Source of the DNA: Fuchsiella alkaliacetigena
GTDB lineage: Bacteria > Bacillota > Halanaerobiia > Halobacteroidales > Acetohalobiaceae
Length of the DNA stretch: 64,000 nt
Reading direction: 5' to 3'
Assembly (NCBI RefSeq): GCF_023227765.1
Contig: NZ_JALKBZ010000013.1
Span: 1 to 64,000 of the forward strand
The position numbers and the translations under genes are program-made. This document shows, one piece after another, positions 38,579 to 48,004 of the stretch. Each line of letters begins with the position of its first letter. The first letter of the stretch is position 1. The notes under the pieces were generated by a model that did no database searches, was not told where the DNA came from, and saw only the letters and a list, made by a program, of their open reading frames with translations.

Positions 38579-39970
38579 TTGTATTTTAAGGATACTATTG
38601 CTGCCATTTCTACTGCAGTTGGTGAAGGCGGCATTGGTATAGTTAGAGTTAGTGGAGCTGAGGCTATTTCAATAGTTGATCAGATTTTTAAAGCGTATGC
38701 TAAGCCTAAGCAGAACTTGAAAGAAGTGGCTGCTTATACAGCTCACTATGGGCATATAATAGAACCTGAAATAGAGCAGGTAGTTGATGAGGTTATCTGC
38801 TTAGTTATGAAGGCCCCTAAGACTTATACTCAAGAGGATATAGTTGAAATTCACTGCCATGGAGGTAGTGTTCCTTTGCGTAAAATCTTAAGTTTAGTTT
38901 TGGATATGGGAGCTAGACTGGCTGAACCGGGAGAGTTTTCTAAGCGAGCTTTTTTGAACGGAAGGATTGATCTTTCCCAAGCTGAAGCTATTATGGATGT
39001 AATTACTTCTAAGACTGAAGCTGGCTTGCAAGTAGCTATGGATCAATTGGAAGGTGGATTATCGAAACAAATTGAAGATATTCGAAGTAAGCTATTAACT
39101 TTATTAGCTAACCTTGAGGCTTCAATTGATTTTCCTGAGGATGAAATAGAAGGTTTTAGCTTTGCTGAGGTTGAAGAAAGGTTAAGTGAAGTTTTAGAAT
39201 CAGTTGAAGATTTATTAGCTACTAGTAAAAAGGGAAGAATAATTAAAGAAGGAATTCAAACGGCTATTGTGGGCCGGCCTAATGTTGGTAAGTCTAGCCT
39301 TTTAAATGCTTTATTAAGAGAAAATAGAGCTATTGTGACTGAAATTCCGGGAACAACTCGGGATGTAATTGAAGAAGTTATTAATATTCAGGGAATACCT
39401 CTTAAAATTATGGATACAGCTGGAATTAGAGAGGCTGAGGATGAAGTGGAGAAAATTGGAGTTGCCAGATCACAGAAATTTTTACAAAAGGCTGACTTAG
39501 TATTATTAGTCTTAGATGCTAATTTAGGTGTTACTGAAGAAGATAGAGAAGTAATGGATTTGGCAGCGGATAAGGATACCATAGTAGTACTTAATAAGAT
39601 AGATTTAGAGAGTAATTTAGATGTGGAGACATTAAAGAAGGAATTAGCTACTGAGAGAGTGATTGAAGTATCAGCTACTGAAGAGATAGGAATTAACGAT
39701 TTGGAGGAGCTGATTTCGGAATTAGTCTTTGCTGGTCAGGTGGAAGCTAACGACCAAACTTTAGTAACTAGTTTACGTCATCAAGAGGCTTTAGAAGCTG
39801 CTTATGAGTATTTACTGACTGTTCAAGAGACTCTAGCCCAGGATTTACCGGCTGATTTTTTAACTATAGATTTAAAGGCTGCTTTAGAAGAGTTAGGTAA
39901 GATTACCGGAGATACTGTGGGTGAGGATATTATTGATCAAATATTTGCTGATTTTTGTTTAGGTAAGTAG
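38579..39970 (+). CDS. mnmE: tRNA modification GTPase MnmE
   Basis: 463-residue MnmE, which with MnmG makes the cmnm5/nm5 modification at U34. N-terminal formyl-THF domain (DTIAAISTAVGEGGIGIVRVSG), GTPase inserted with GRPNVGKSSLLNALL near 222-236, DTAGIREAEDEVEKIG near 270 and NKID; C-terminal CLGK (the catalytic Cys motif). TTG at 38579 is chosen: AGAGGTG lies six bases before it; a GTG at 38570 is part of that SD. Followed by two mnmG genes. Confidence 0.95.
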   Translation: MYFKDTIAAISTAVGEGGIGIVRVSGAEAISIVDQIFKAYAKPKQNLKEVAAYTAHYGHIIEPEIEQVVDEVICLVMKAPKTYTQEDIVEIHCHGGSVPLRKILSLVLDMGARLAEPGEFSKRAFLNGRIDLSQAEAIMDVITSKTEAGLQVAMDQLEGGLSKQIEDIRSKLLTLLANLEASIDFPEDEIEGFSFAEVEERLSEVLESVEDLLATSKKGRIIKEGIQTAIVGRPNVGKSSLLNALLRENRAIVTEIPGTTRDVIEEVINIQGIPLKIMDTAGIREAEDEVEKIGVARSQKFLQKADLVLLVLDANLGVTEEDREVMDLAADKDTIVVLNKIDLESNLDVETLKKELATERVIEVSATEEIGINDLEELISELVFAGQVEANDQTLVTSLRHQEALEAAYEYLLTVQETLAQDLPADFLTIDLKAALEELGKITGDTVGEDIIDQIFADFCLGK

Positions 39971-39993
39971 AACTTAATTATTGGGAGTGATTT

Positions 39994-41874
39994 GTGGTGA
40001 ATAACTATGAAGTGATAGTTATTGGAGCTGGACATGCCGGTTCTGAAGCGGCTTTGGCGGCAGCTAGGCTGGGTTGTAAAACTCTATTATTGACTTTAAA
40101 TGCTGATCATATTGCTTTGATGCCCTGTAATCCTTCGATTGGCGGACCTGCTAAGGGGCATATTGTCAGAGAGATAGATGCTTTGGGTGGAGAGATGGCT
40201 AAAAATATTGATAAAACTTATATAAATATCAGGATGTTAAATACTGCTAAGGGCCCGGCGGTGCATGCTTTACGGGCCCAGGCTGATAAGCATCTTTATC
40301 AATTGGAAATGACTAAGACTATTCAAGCTCAAGAGAACTTGGACTTAAAACAGACTGTAGTAACTGAGATAACCGCTGAAAATAATCAAGTTACGGGAGT
40401 AAAGACTATTACCGGAATGGACTATCAAGCTGATAAGGTGATCTTAACTACCGGCACTTCCTTAGGCGGGAAGGTAATTATTGGTGAGACTAAGTATGTG
40501 GGCGGAAGACAGGGTGAGTTTGCAGCGGTAGAGCTTTCTAAAAGTTTAGCCAGACTTGGTTTTACTTTAGAGCGCTTTCAAACAGCTACTCCGCCGCGAG
40601 TTAATAGGAATTCTTTAGATTTTGCTAAGTTAACTATTCACCGTAGTTCTGATCAACCCTTACAGTTTTCTTTTACTGAAAAGAGGGCCGAAAGAGAACA
40701 GATTCCTTGCTGGTTAACCTATACTGGAGAAAAAACAAAGCAGGTTATTGAAAATAATATCGCTAAATCACCTTTGAATACGGGTATTGTAGAGGGGGAG
40801 GGCCCGAGATACTGTCCTTCCATAGACCGGAAAATTATGCGTTTTCCCGATAAAACTAGCCATCAGATTTTTATTGAACCTGAAGGTTTGAATACTAATG
40901 AAATGTATGTTAATGGATTAACTACCGCTATGCCTGAAGAGGAACAGTTGAAAATTTTGCGCAGTGTACCGGGAATGGAGTCAGCAGAAATTATGCGGCC
41001 TGCTTATGCTGTGGAATACGATTACTTACCTCCAGCTCAGCTAAAACCAACCTTAGAAACTAAACGAATAGAGGGTTTATATACTGCTGGCCAAATTAAT
41101 GGTACTTCTGGTTATGAGGAGGCAGCTGCTCAAGGATTAATGGCGGGAATTAATGCTGTACGGAAGTTACAAGACCAAGAGCCTATCATTTTAAAGCGTT
41201 CCGAAGCCTATATTGGTGTCTTAATCGATGATTTAGTTACCAAGGGAACTAATGAGCCTTATCGAATGCTGACTTCTAGAGCAGAATATCGTTTGATTTT
41301 AAGACAGGATAATGCTGATTTACGTTTAACTCCTCTTGGCTATGAGATAGGTTTAATAGATAAGTCTGTTTATCAGCAGTTAAAAGAAAAAGAAAAACAG
41401 ATTAAAGAGACTCAGGAGTACTTGGGAGAAGTTCAAATTACTCCTACTAAGGAAGTTAGAGAAAAATTGAAGGATTTAGAGAGTGGGGGCTTAAAAAAGG
41501 CCGTATTTTTAACTGATCTATTAAAACGTCCCGAGATAGACTATGATACTTTAAAACAGTTTGATCAACAGTTACCAAAGCTACCTAAAAAGGTTAAAGA
41601 ACAGATAGAGATCGAAACTAAGTACGAAGGATATATTAAAAGACAGTTAAAACAGGTAGCAAAGTTTAAACAGATGGAAGAGAAAAAGCTACCGGAGGAT
41701 ATAGACTATTATCAATTGGAGAATTTAAAGATGGAATCACGGGAAAAACTAGCAGAAATAGAGCCGGTTTCTTTAGGTCAAGCTTCTCGAATTGCTGGAG
41801 TTTCTCCGGCCGATATTTCGGTATTGATGATCTATTTAGAAGAATTAAGGCAACAAGGAGCGGATAAGGAATGA
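39994..41874 (+). CDS. mnmG: MnmG, first tandem copy
   Basis: 626-residue FAD protein of U34 modification. GxGxxG near 10-15 ([19 protein letters not shown]), Cys in [14 protein letters not shown] near 46, the second catalytic Cys in GPRYCPSID near 277, [18 protein letters not shown] near 364, and the [23 protein letters not shown] block near 411. C-terminal helical domain complete. Its stop overlaps the next mnmG by four bases (ATGA). Closer than copy 2 to the usual GGPAKGH consensus. Confidence 0.95.
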   Translation: MVNNYEVIVIGAGHAGSEAALAAARLGCKTLLLTLNADHIALMPCNPSIGGPAKGHIVREIDALGGEMAKNIDKTYINIRMLNTAKGPAVHALRAQADKHLYQLEMTKTIQAQENLDLKQTVVTEITAENNQVTGVKTITGMDYQADKVILTTGTSLGGKVIIGETKYVGGRQGEFAAVELSKSLARLGFTLERFQTATPPRVNRNSLDFAKLTIHRSSDQPLQFSFTEKRAEREQIPCWLTYTGEKTKQVIENNIAKSPLNTGIVEGEGPRYCPSIDRKIMRFPDKTSHQIFIEPEGLNTNEMYVNGLTTAMPEEEQLKILRSVPGMESAEIMRPAYAVEYDYLPPAQLKPTLETKRIEGLYTAGQINGTSGYEEAAAQGLMAGINAVRKLQDQEPIILKRSEAYIGVLIDDLVTKGTNEPYRMLTSRAEYRLILRQDNADLRLTPLGYEIGLIDKSVYQQLKEKEKQIKETQEYLGEVQITPTKEVREKLKDLESGGLKKAVFLTDLLKRPEIDYDTLKQFDQQLPKLPKKVKEQIEIETKYEGYIKRQLKQVAKFKQMEEKKLPEDIDYYQLENLKMESREKLAEIEPVSLGQASRIAGVSPADISVLMIYLEELRQQGADKE

Positions 41875-43763
41875 AGGAATATGATGTAATTGTAGTAGGA
41901 GCTGGACATGCTGGAGCTGAAGCAGCCTTAGCAGCAGCTAGACTAGGTGGGGATACCTTAGCTTTAACCGTTGATTTGGATAATATAGCTTTAATGGCTT
42001 GTAATCCTGCTATTGGCGGGCCCGCTAAAAGTCAAATAGTAAGAGAGATAGATGCCTTAGGGGGAGAGATGGCTAAGAATATAGATAGGTCCTTTATTCA
42101 GTTAAGAATGCTGAATACCGGTAAGGGGCCAGCAGTACGTTCTCTAAGAGCTCAAGCTGATAAAAAGAGCTATAGCTTAAATATGAAAAGAGTATTAGAA
42201 GAAGAGGAAAACTTGAATATTAGGCAGGGGATTGTGACTGAACTATTAGTGGGAGACGGGGTAGTTAAAGGAGTTAAACTAAAGACTGGGATTGAATTTT
42301 ATGGAAAAAAGATAATCTTAACTACGGGTACCTTTCTGAAAGGATCTATTATTATCGGTGATCATTCATTTAACTCGGGCCCGCATCATCAGTTTCCAGC
42401 TAATGCTTTATCGGAGCATTTAGAGGAATTAGGTTTTGAGCTACGTCGCTTTAAAACAGGTACTTCTCCGCGAGTAGATAAGCGAACTATTGATTTTTCC
42501 CAGTTGATTAAGCAGCCAGGTAGCGAAGGAGATATCTCTTTTTCTTTTACTGAGCTAAGCAGCACCCAATTAAAAGAGCAGGTTCCTTGTTGGTTAGTCA
42601 GGACTAATGAGAAAACTCATCAAATAATTAGAGATAATATCGATTTATCTCCTCTTTACGCAGGAGATATTGAAGGGGAGGGCCCGCGATATTGTCCTTC
42701 TATTGAAGATAAGGTAATGAAGTATCCCGAAAAGGAACGTCATCAAATTTTTGTAGAACCAGAAGGAGAGTATATTTTTGAGATGTATCTTTCTGGATTT
42801 TCTACCTGCTTACCCGAAAGTATCCAAGTCAAAATGTTACATAGCTTACCGGGTTTTGAAGAGGCTAAGATTATTCGACCGGGCTATGCTATTGAGTATG
42901 ACTGCGTTAATCCCTTGCAATTAAAGCCTACCTTAGAGACCAAAGTAATTAAGGGTCTATATACTGCTGGTCAGATTAACGGCACATCTGGCTACGAGGA
43001 AGCAGGAGCTCAGGGTTTAATAGCTGGGATTAATGCTATGCGTCAACTCCAAGGAGAGGAAGCGGTTATTTTAAAGCGTTCCGAAGCGTACATTGGTGTC
43101 TTAATTGATGATTTAGTTACTAAGGGGACTAATGAGCCTTATCGAATGCTGACCTCTAGAGCTGAATATCGCTTAGTTTTAAGACAGGATAATGCTGATC
43201 TACGTTTAACTCCTTTAGGTTATCAGCTAGGCTTAATTACAGAAAAACGATATCAAAAATTTAAAGCTAAAAAAGAGGCCATTGAGCAAGAAAAGCAGCG
43301 GTTAAAGAATTATAAAATTTATCCTGAAGATGAGGTACAGTCCTATTTACGTAAAGTAGACTCCACAGAAATTAGCCGAGATGATACTTTAGGTCGCTTA
43401 TTAAGAAGACCGGAATTAAACTACGAAAAATTAGCTGGATTGGATAAAGAACGAGCAGACTTGGCTCCCGAAGTGATAAAACAAGTAGAAATTCAGTTAA
43501 AGTACGAAGGATATATCAAAAAACAGCTTAAACAGATAGAGAAAAAGAAAGAATTAGAAGAACAGCAGATTCCTGAGGAGATAGATTATGAGCAGATAGA
43601 AGGCTTATCAGCAGAGGCTTTGGAAAAATTGAAAAAGGTAGAGCCTATTTCTGTGGGGCAGGCATCACGGATTGCCGGAGTAACACCAGCAGATATATCT
43701 TTACTGGTGGTTTATCTGCAGAAGTTAAAAAGAGAGGTTACAAAGGAGAATCAGCATGAATAA
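41871..43763 (+). CDS. mnmG: MnmG, second tandem copy
   Basis: 630-residue full-length paralogue with every catalytic landmark of copy 1: [87 protein letters not shown]. Both cysteines are kept, so it should be active. Differences from copy 1 cluster in residues 165-275 and the C-terminal third. Two complete mnmG genes in one operon are unusual; MnmE could pair with either one. Overlaps rsmG by eight bases. Confidence 0.93.
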   Translation: MKEYDVIVVGAGHAGAEAALAAARLGGDTLALTVDLDNIALMACNPAIGGPAKSQIVREIDALGGEMAKNIDRSFIQLRMLNTGKGPAVRSLRAQADKKSYSLNMKRVLEEEENLNIRQGIVTELLVGDGVVKGVKLKTGIEFYGKKIILTTGTFLKGSIIIGDHSFNSGPHHQFPANALSEHLEELGFELRRFKTGTSPRVDKRTIDFSQLIKQPGSEGDISFSFTELSSTQLKEQVPCWLVRTNEKTHQIIRDNIDLSPLYAGDIEGEGPRYCPSIEDKVMKYPEKERHQIFVEPEGEYIFEMYLSGFSTCLPESIQVKMLHSLPGFEEAKIIRPGYAIEYDCVNPLQLKPTLETKVIKGLYTAGQINGTSGYEEAGAQGLIAGINAMRQLQGEEAVILKRSEAYIGVLIDDLVTKGTNEPYRMLTSRAEYRLVLRQDNADLRLTPLGYQLGLITEKRYQKFKAKKEAIEQEKQRLKNYKIYPEDEVQSYLRKVDSTEISRDDTLGRLLRRPELNYEKLAGLDKERADLAPEVIKQVEIQLKYEGYIKKQLKQIEKKKELEEQQIPEEIDYEQIEGLSAEALEKLKKVEPISVGQASRIAGVTPADISLLVVYLQKLKREVTKENQHE

Positions 43764-44478
43764 TAAAGAACTATTAATTTCTGGAGCAGCAGAGCTTGGA
43801 ATTAAACTAAAGGAAAAACAGGTTAGACAGTTTATGGATTACAAAGACTTTTTACAAGAATGGAATCAAAAGATAAACTTAACTGCTATTGAAGATGATC
43901 AGGAGATTATAGTTAAGCATTTTCTGGATTCTCTTTCCTGCTTAAAAGCTATGAAGTTTTTGAATGATAAAGATAAATTGATTGATGTAGGAACGGGAGC
44001 TGGATTTCCTGGTTTACCTCTTAAAATTATTTATCCGGAGTTAAAATTGGTACTATTGGATTCAACTAAGAAAAAAGTATCTTTTTTGAGAGCTTTAAGT
44101 AGGGAATTAGAACTACAAGATATTGAATTTTTACATGGGCGGGCTGAAGATTATGGCCAAGATAGTAATTATAGAGAAAAGTTCAAGGTAGGAGTCGCTA
44201 GAGCTGTAGCTTCTCTAGAAGTATTAAGTGAATATGTGCTTCCTTTTTTAAAGGTTGGTGCTTTCTTTATTGCTCAAAAAGGAGATGCCATTAAGGATGA
44301 GGTAATTGATGCGAGTAGAGCAGTGGAAAAATTAGGAGCTGAGTTTGTTGATGTTAAAACTGTTAATCTTCCTCACACAGAAATTGAAAGGAGTTTAGTG
44401 ATTATTAATAAAATAGCTAAGACCCCTCTAGACTATCCTCGTCGAGCTGGAATTCCTAAGCAAAGTCCGATTGTTTAA
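43756..44478 (+). CDS. rsmG: 16S rRNA (guanine527-N7) methyltransferase RsmG
   Basis: 240-residue SAM methyltransferase (GidB). Motif I IDVGTGAGFPGLPLKIIYP near 76-94, QKNLTAI-like N-terminal NQKINLTAIEDDQE near 38-51, RAVASLEVLSEY near 152-163. Length as in the family. Last gene of the mnmE-mnmG-mnmG-rsmG operon. Confidence 0.95.
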   Translation: MNNKELLISGAAELGIKLKEKQVRQFMDYKDFLQEWNQKINLTAIEDDQEIIVKHFLDSLSCLKAMKFLNDKDKLIDVGTGAGFPGLPLKIIYPELKLVLLDSTKKKVSFLRALSRELELQDIEFLHGRAEDYGQDSNYREKFKVGVARAVASLEVLSEYVLPFLKVGAFFIAQKGDAIKDEVIDASRAVEKLGAEFVDVKTVNLPHTEIERSLVIINKIAKTPLDYPRRAGIPKQSPIV

Positions 44479-44490
44479 CAACATTGTTAT

Positions 44491-44769
44491 ATTGTTGCGT
44501 TGGCGTAGGGGGCCAAATAGGTGTTTCACGCTAGAAAAGATTATTTGATGCTTCTAAAACTCATCTCCACTAAAATAAGAGCAAGCCAATTTTAATTGGA
44601 AAAATTGGCTAAACCAGCTCTTATTTTAGCTCCGATTCGTTAAGAAGCATTAACAAATAATCTTTAATATCGCTTAGAAACACCTATTTGGCCGTGCTGA
44701 TAATGAAATTGATTTTTCACGATAACATAATCCCCTAGGGGTACCCAGACTTCGTTAGAGTGCAACAAT
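44491..44769. repeat. ~280-nt nested inverted repeat, structured RNA or MITE-like
   Basis: Between rsmG and noc there is no gene but an elaborate inverted repeat. Innermost to outermost: 44584-44593/44601-44610 (10 bp), 44571-44582/44617-44628 (12), 44548-44555/44643-44650 (8), 44536-44547/44654-44665 (12), 44511-44527/44677-44693 (17); outer pairs 44506-44511/44732-44737 and 44491-44498/44762-44769. A 15/14-nt internal loop (44556-44570, 44629-44642) sits in the middle of the 183-nt rod. The long rod with a central bubble resembles 6S RNA in outline; a terminal-inverted-repeat element is the alternative. No promoter or target-site duplication could be assigned. Confidence 0.7.
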
Positions 44770-44921
44770 AGACCGATAATGTTTTATTTTTAAACTATAC
44801 GTTACCAGTAAAATAATTTCCTTTTTATAGAAAAAAAGAAATAAAAAGCTAAATAAAGAAGGAAATCTAAACTTACTTACAGAATAAATTAAACTAATAT
44901 CTCAAAAAGTGAGGGTTGTTA
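44770..44921. other. noc upstream region
   Basis: AT-rich spacer between the large inverted repeat and noc. No clear consensus promoter seen, nor a recognisable Noc binding site. Confidence 0.4.
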
Positions 44922-45794
44922 ATGAAAAATCGATTAACAGATTTATTAGGGTTTAGAAATGGAGAAAAGCAACGAAGGAGGGATGAACAAGAAGATTTTG
45001 AAGAAGAACAGGTAAGTATTGAGGAAATACCGATAGAGGAGTTGAGTCCTAATCCCTATCAACCACGAGTTGATTTTGATGAAGTAAAATTGAAAGAACT
45101 AGCGGAGTCAATTAAAAATCACGGTATTATCCAACCATTGACAGTTAGAAAGAAAAAGGAAGGTTATGAGATAATAGCTGGTGAAAGACGACTGCGAGCT
45201 AGTAAATTAATTAATTTAGAGAAAGTGCCAGCAATAGTAAAAGAGTTTGGAGAAAAAGAAACAGCAGAAATAGCTTTAATAGAAAACTTACAGAGAAAGG
45301 ATTTAGGTTTTTTAGAAGAAGCTGCAGGTTATCAAAAACTATTAAGCAACTTCGATGTAACACAAAAAGATTTAGCTGAACAGATTGGTAAAAGCCAGTC
45401 AACAATTGCTAATAAGTTACGCTTGTTGAAGCTACCAGAAGAAGTTCAACAATTAGCTAAGCATCCCAATGTTAGCGAAAGACATGCTAGAGCTTTATTA
45501 AAGCTACCAAATGAAGAGTTACAAACAAAAGTTATTAAAGAAGCAATAGAGGAAGAATATACAGTTCGAGAAACTGAAGACTTAATTGAAGAAATAATGA
45601 ATGAACTGAATAATAAAGATGATTCCGAAGATGAAATTAAAATTATTAAATGTTTTAATGATGTAAGACTTTCTTTAAATACTATCAGAAAGACTATTGA
45701 TGATATCAAGGATAGTGGTTTAGAGATAGAAGCCGAAGAAATAGAGCAAGAAGACTACATAGAAGTTAATATTCGCTTACCAAAGAATAAATAA
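44922..45794 (+). CDS. noc: Nucleoid occlusion protein Noc (ParB family)
   Basis: 290-residue ParB-family CTP-dependent clamp. N-terminal amphipathic, basic segment MKNRLTDLLGFRNGEKQRRR (as the membrane-targeting sequence of Noc); PNPYQPR near 44-50, GERRLRASKLI near 88-98, ENLQRKDLG; HTH with DLAEQIGKSQSTIANKLRLLKL near 150. ATG at 44922 has GAGGG six bases upstream. Gene order rsmG-noc-soj-spo0J supports Noc rather than a second ParB. Confidence 0.9.
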   Translation: MKNRLTDLLGFRNGEKQRRRDEQEDFEEEQVSIEEIPIEELSPNPYQPRVDFDEVKLKELAESIKNHGIIQPLTVRKKKEGYEIIAGERRLRASKLINLEKVPAIVKEFGEKETAEIALIENLQRKDLGFLEEAAGYQKLLSNFDVTQKDLAEQIGKSQSTIANKLRLLKLPEEVQQLAKHPNVSERHARALLKLPNEELQTKVIKEAIEEEYTVRETEDLIEEIMNELNNKDDSEDEIKIIKCFNDVRLSLNTIRKTIDDIKDSGLEIEAEEIEQEDYIEVNIRLPKNK

Positions 45795-45809
45795 TTTGAG
45801 GTGAATGGT

Positions 45810-46571
45810 ATGGAAGAAGTTATAGCTATTGTTAATCAAAAAGGTGGAGTTGGTAAAAGCACTACTGCAGTTAACTTAGGTGCTAGCTTAGTGGAGCTAG
45901 GAAAAAAAGTTTTATTAATTGACATAGATCCTCAAGGTAATGCCAGTAGTGGAGTAGGTTTAAATAAGAATGATATTGAGAACTGTATTTATGATGTTTT
46001 AGTTAATGATTGTCTATTAGCAGAGGTAATAGTTAATACTGAATTGATTAACTTTGATTTAGCTCCAGCTACTTTGGAATTAGCAGGAGCTGAGATAGAG
46101 TTAGTTTCCAAACTTTCTAGGGAAGAGAGGTTAAAACAAGCCTTTGCAAAGAGTAGCTTAGACTATGATTATGTTTTGATAGACTGTCCTCCTTCTTTGA
46201 GCTTATTAACTTTAAATGCCCTTACAGCTGCTGATTCTATTTTAGTTCCTATTCAGTGTGAATATTATGCACTAGAAGGCTTAAGTCAGTTATTAAGTAC
46301 TATTGAATTAGTAAAGGGAAATTTAAATGAAGATTTAGAGCTTGAAGGAGTAGTCTTAACGATGTATGATGCGCGGACTAATCTTTCTCAACAGGTTAGA
46401 GATGAAGTACAAAATCATTTTGGAGAGCAAGTTTATAAAACGATTATTCCTCGTAATGTTCGTTTGAGTGAAGCTCCTAGCTTTGGACAACCTATTAATC
46501 TTTATGATAGTTCTTCTGCGGGAGCTCAGGCTTACTTAAGTTTAGCAAAGGAAGTGATAGATTGTGAGTGA
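45810..46571 (+). CDS. soj: Chromosome partitioning ATPase Soj (ParA)
   Basis: 253-residue ParA with deviant Walker A KGGVGKSTTAVNLG near 10-23, DPQGNASSGVG near 40-50, Walker B VLIDCPPSLSLL near 112-123. Chromosomal Soj-type: short N-terminus, no HTH. ATG at 45810, SD GAGGTG six bases upstream. Partner of Spo0J, regulates DnaA and segregation. Confidence 0.95.
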   Translation: MEEVIAIVNQKGGVGKSTTAVNLGASLVELGKKVLLIDIDPQGNASSGVGLNKNDIENCIYDVLVNDCLLAEVIVNTELINFDLAPATLELAGAEIELVSKLSREERLKQAFAKSSLDYDYVLIDCPPSLSLLTLNALTAADSILVPIQCEYYALEGLSQLLSTIELVKGNLNEDLELEGVVLTMYDARTNLSQQVRDEVQNHFGEQVYKTIIPRNVRLSEAPSFGQPINLYDSSSAGAQAYLSLAKEVIDCE

Positions 46572-47433
46572 AAAGCGATTAGGTAGAGGATTGGAAGCTT
46601 TGATTCCTACTCCGGATAGTACAGATTCTTCTCAGCAAGGTGAGGTAAAGATGGTGGAAGTTGAAGAGATTAAGCCTAATCCTTATCAGCCTAGAGAGGG
46701 ATTTGATAAGAAGTTATTAGAAGAATTAAGTGTTTCTATTCGAGAACATGGTTTAATTCAGCCTGTGACTTTAAGAAAGAAAGGTGATGGTGGCTATCAG
46801 TTGGTGGCTGGAGAAAGAAGGTGGAAGGGAGCTAAATTAGCAGGTTTAGAAAGTATTCCTGCTATTATTCAAGATTATAATGAACAGCAAATGATGGAAG
46901 TAGCTTTAATTGAAAATTTGCAAAGGGAAGATTTAAATCCGATTGAGGAGGCTAAGGCTTATCAAAAGTTAATTGATGAGTTTGATTTAATTCAGGCTGA
47001 AGTGGCAGAAAGGGTAGGTAAGAGTCGGTCGGCTATAGCTAATTCATTGAGACTGCTTAATTTAGCTCCTGAATTACAGAAGGATTTGGCAGATAATAGA
47101 TTGACTGTTGGTCACGTGAGAGCTTTGCTGACTTTTGATGATTTTGTTAAGCAAAAGGAGGTAGCGAAGGAATTAATTGAAAATGAGTTGACAGTTAGAG
47201 AGACTGAAAGATTAATTAAGAAGCTGACTGCTGAAAATTCTAATTCAGGAGATAAAAGCAAGAAAGAAGTAACTAAAAAGGATCCTAACCTAGTAATGAT
47301 TGAGGATAGCTTACGTAAAAAGCTAGGGACTCAAGTGAGTATCAAAGATGGTGAAGAAAAAGGACAGATAGTTATTGAGTATTATTCGACAAAGGATTTG
47401 GATAGGATATTGACTATTTTAAAGGATGAGTAA
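46564..47433 (+). CDS. spo0J: Chromosome partitioning protein Spo0J (ParB)
   Basis: 289-residue ParB. LGRGLEALIP at the N-terminus (ParA-stimulating motif), KPNPYQPREGFD near 37-48, GERRWKGAKLA near 85-95, ENLQREDLNP near 117, HTH VAERVGKSRSAIANSLRLL near 143-161, C-terminal dimerisation domain from about 225. GTG start, overlapping soj by eight bases. Two parS-like sites follow the gene. Confidence 0.95.
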   Translation: MSEKRLGRGLEALIPTPDSTDSSQQGEVKMVEVEEIKPNPYQPREGFDKKLLEELSVSIREHGLIQPVTLRKKGDGGYQLVAGERRWKGAKLAGLESIPAIIQDYNEQQMMEVALIENLQREDLNPIEEAKAYQKLIDEFDLIQAEVAERVGKSRSAIANSLRLLNLAPELQKDLADNRLTVGHVRALLTFDDFVKQKEVAKELIENELTVRETERLIKKLTAENSNSGDKSKKEVTKKDPNLVMIEDSLRKKLGTQVSIKDGEEKGQIVIEYYSTKDLDRILTILKDE

Positions 47434-47588
47434 ATTCTTCAAATCGTAAATTTGCGCCTAAATGTATAACTTTGTGCTAAAAGTGTTTTTTCACTACTTT
47501 ATATACTCTAAGATAGACATACTATTAGATGAGCCTAGATAAACCTTCTTATAAATAAATATTCTTTAGAAAATAGTAATAAGTGTAT

Positions 47589-47620
47589 CGTCCTTGCTTA
47601 GTAAGCGGGGACGGTTTTTT
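47589..47620 (+). terminator. par operon terminator
   Basis: Stem CGTCCTTGCTT / AAGCGGGGACG (two G-U pairs) followed by GT6. Confidence 0.85.
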
Positions 47621-47629
47621 ATGGAAGAA

Positions 47630-47645
47630 TGTTTCATATGAAACA
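47630..47645. promoter_or_regulatory. parS-like site with CATATG centre
   Basis: TGTTTCATATGAAACA: identical to consensus parS except the central ACGT replaced by ATAT. It sits inside a 28-bp perfect palindrome, 47624-47651. Confidence 0.6.
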
Positions 47646-47687
47646 TTCTTCTTCGAAGTAGTAATAATAGGGATTTAAGTAGCAGGT

Positions 47688-47703
47688 TGTTTCACGTGAA
47701 ACA
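47688..47703. promoter_or_regulatory. parS site, perfect consensus
   Basis: TGTTTCACGTGAAACA, the canonical Spo0J/ParB loading site, 255 bp after spo0J and about 12 kb from oriC. Confidence 0.92.
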
Positions 47704-48004
47704 ATTTTTGAGTTTTTTAAAGTAGAAATCTCTATAGATTTTTATTTCTTGAAGGAAGCCTTCTTTATTTTATTGGTATTCAATAATAAATTAAAAATAT
47801 TATTTTGAAAAAATTTTGATAGTTCTTTTAAAAAGTTTAAAATTAGATAGCTTAATGATATAATGTAGTTAAATTATAAATATAAATTGTTATATAGTTG
47901 CCTAAAATAGGCTATTTTGTTATCAATTAGTTAGCATCTAGTTTAAAATGATTTACTATCTAAATTTAATGCTAAATAATATTTAATATTAAAGGAGCAA
48001 AAAA

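Larger units (their letters stand above)
47434..48004. other. Spacer after spo0J
   Basis: About 570 bp with no gene. It holds the par terminator (47589-47620), two parS-like palindromes (47630-47645, 47688-47703) and a possible promoter for the desulfurase gene: TTTAAA (47836-47841), 17 bp, TATAAT (47859-47864). The first 150 bp show nothing recognisable. Confidence 0.6.

Noticed and set aside
44521-44530. Half parS (GTGTTTCACG) inside the large inverted repeat
   Set aside because: The second half is not adjacent; the match is explained by the repeat arms.
44511-44693. Group II intron or IS end
   Set aside because: No transposase or reverse transcriptase, no target-site duplication found at the boundaries, although a MITE-like origin cannot be ruled out.
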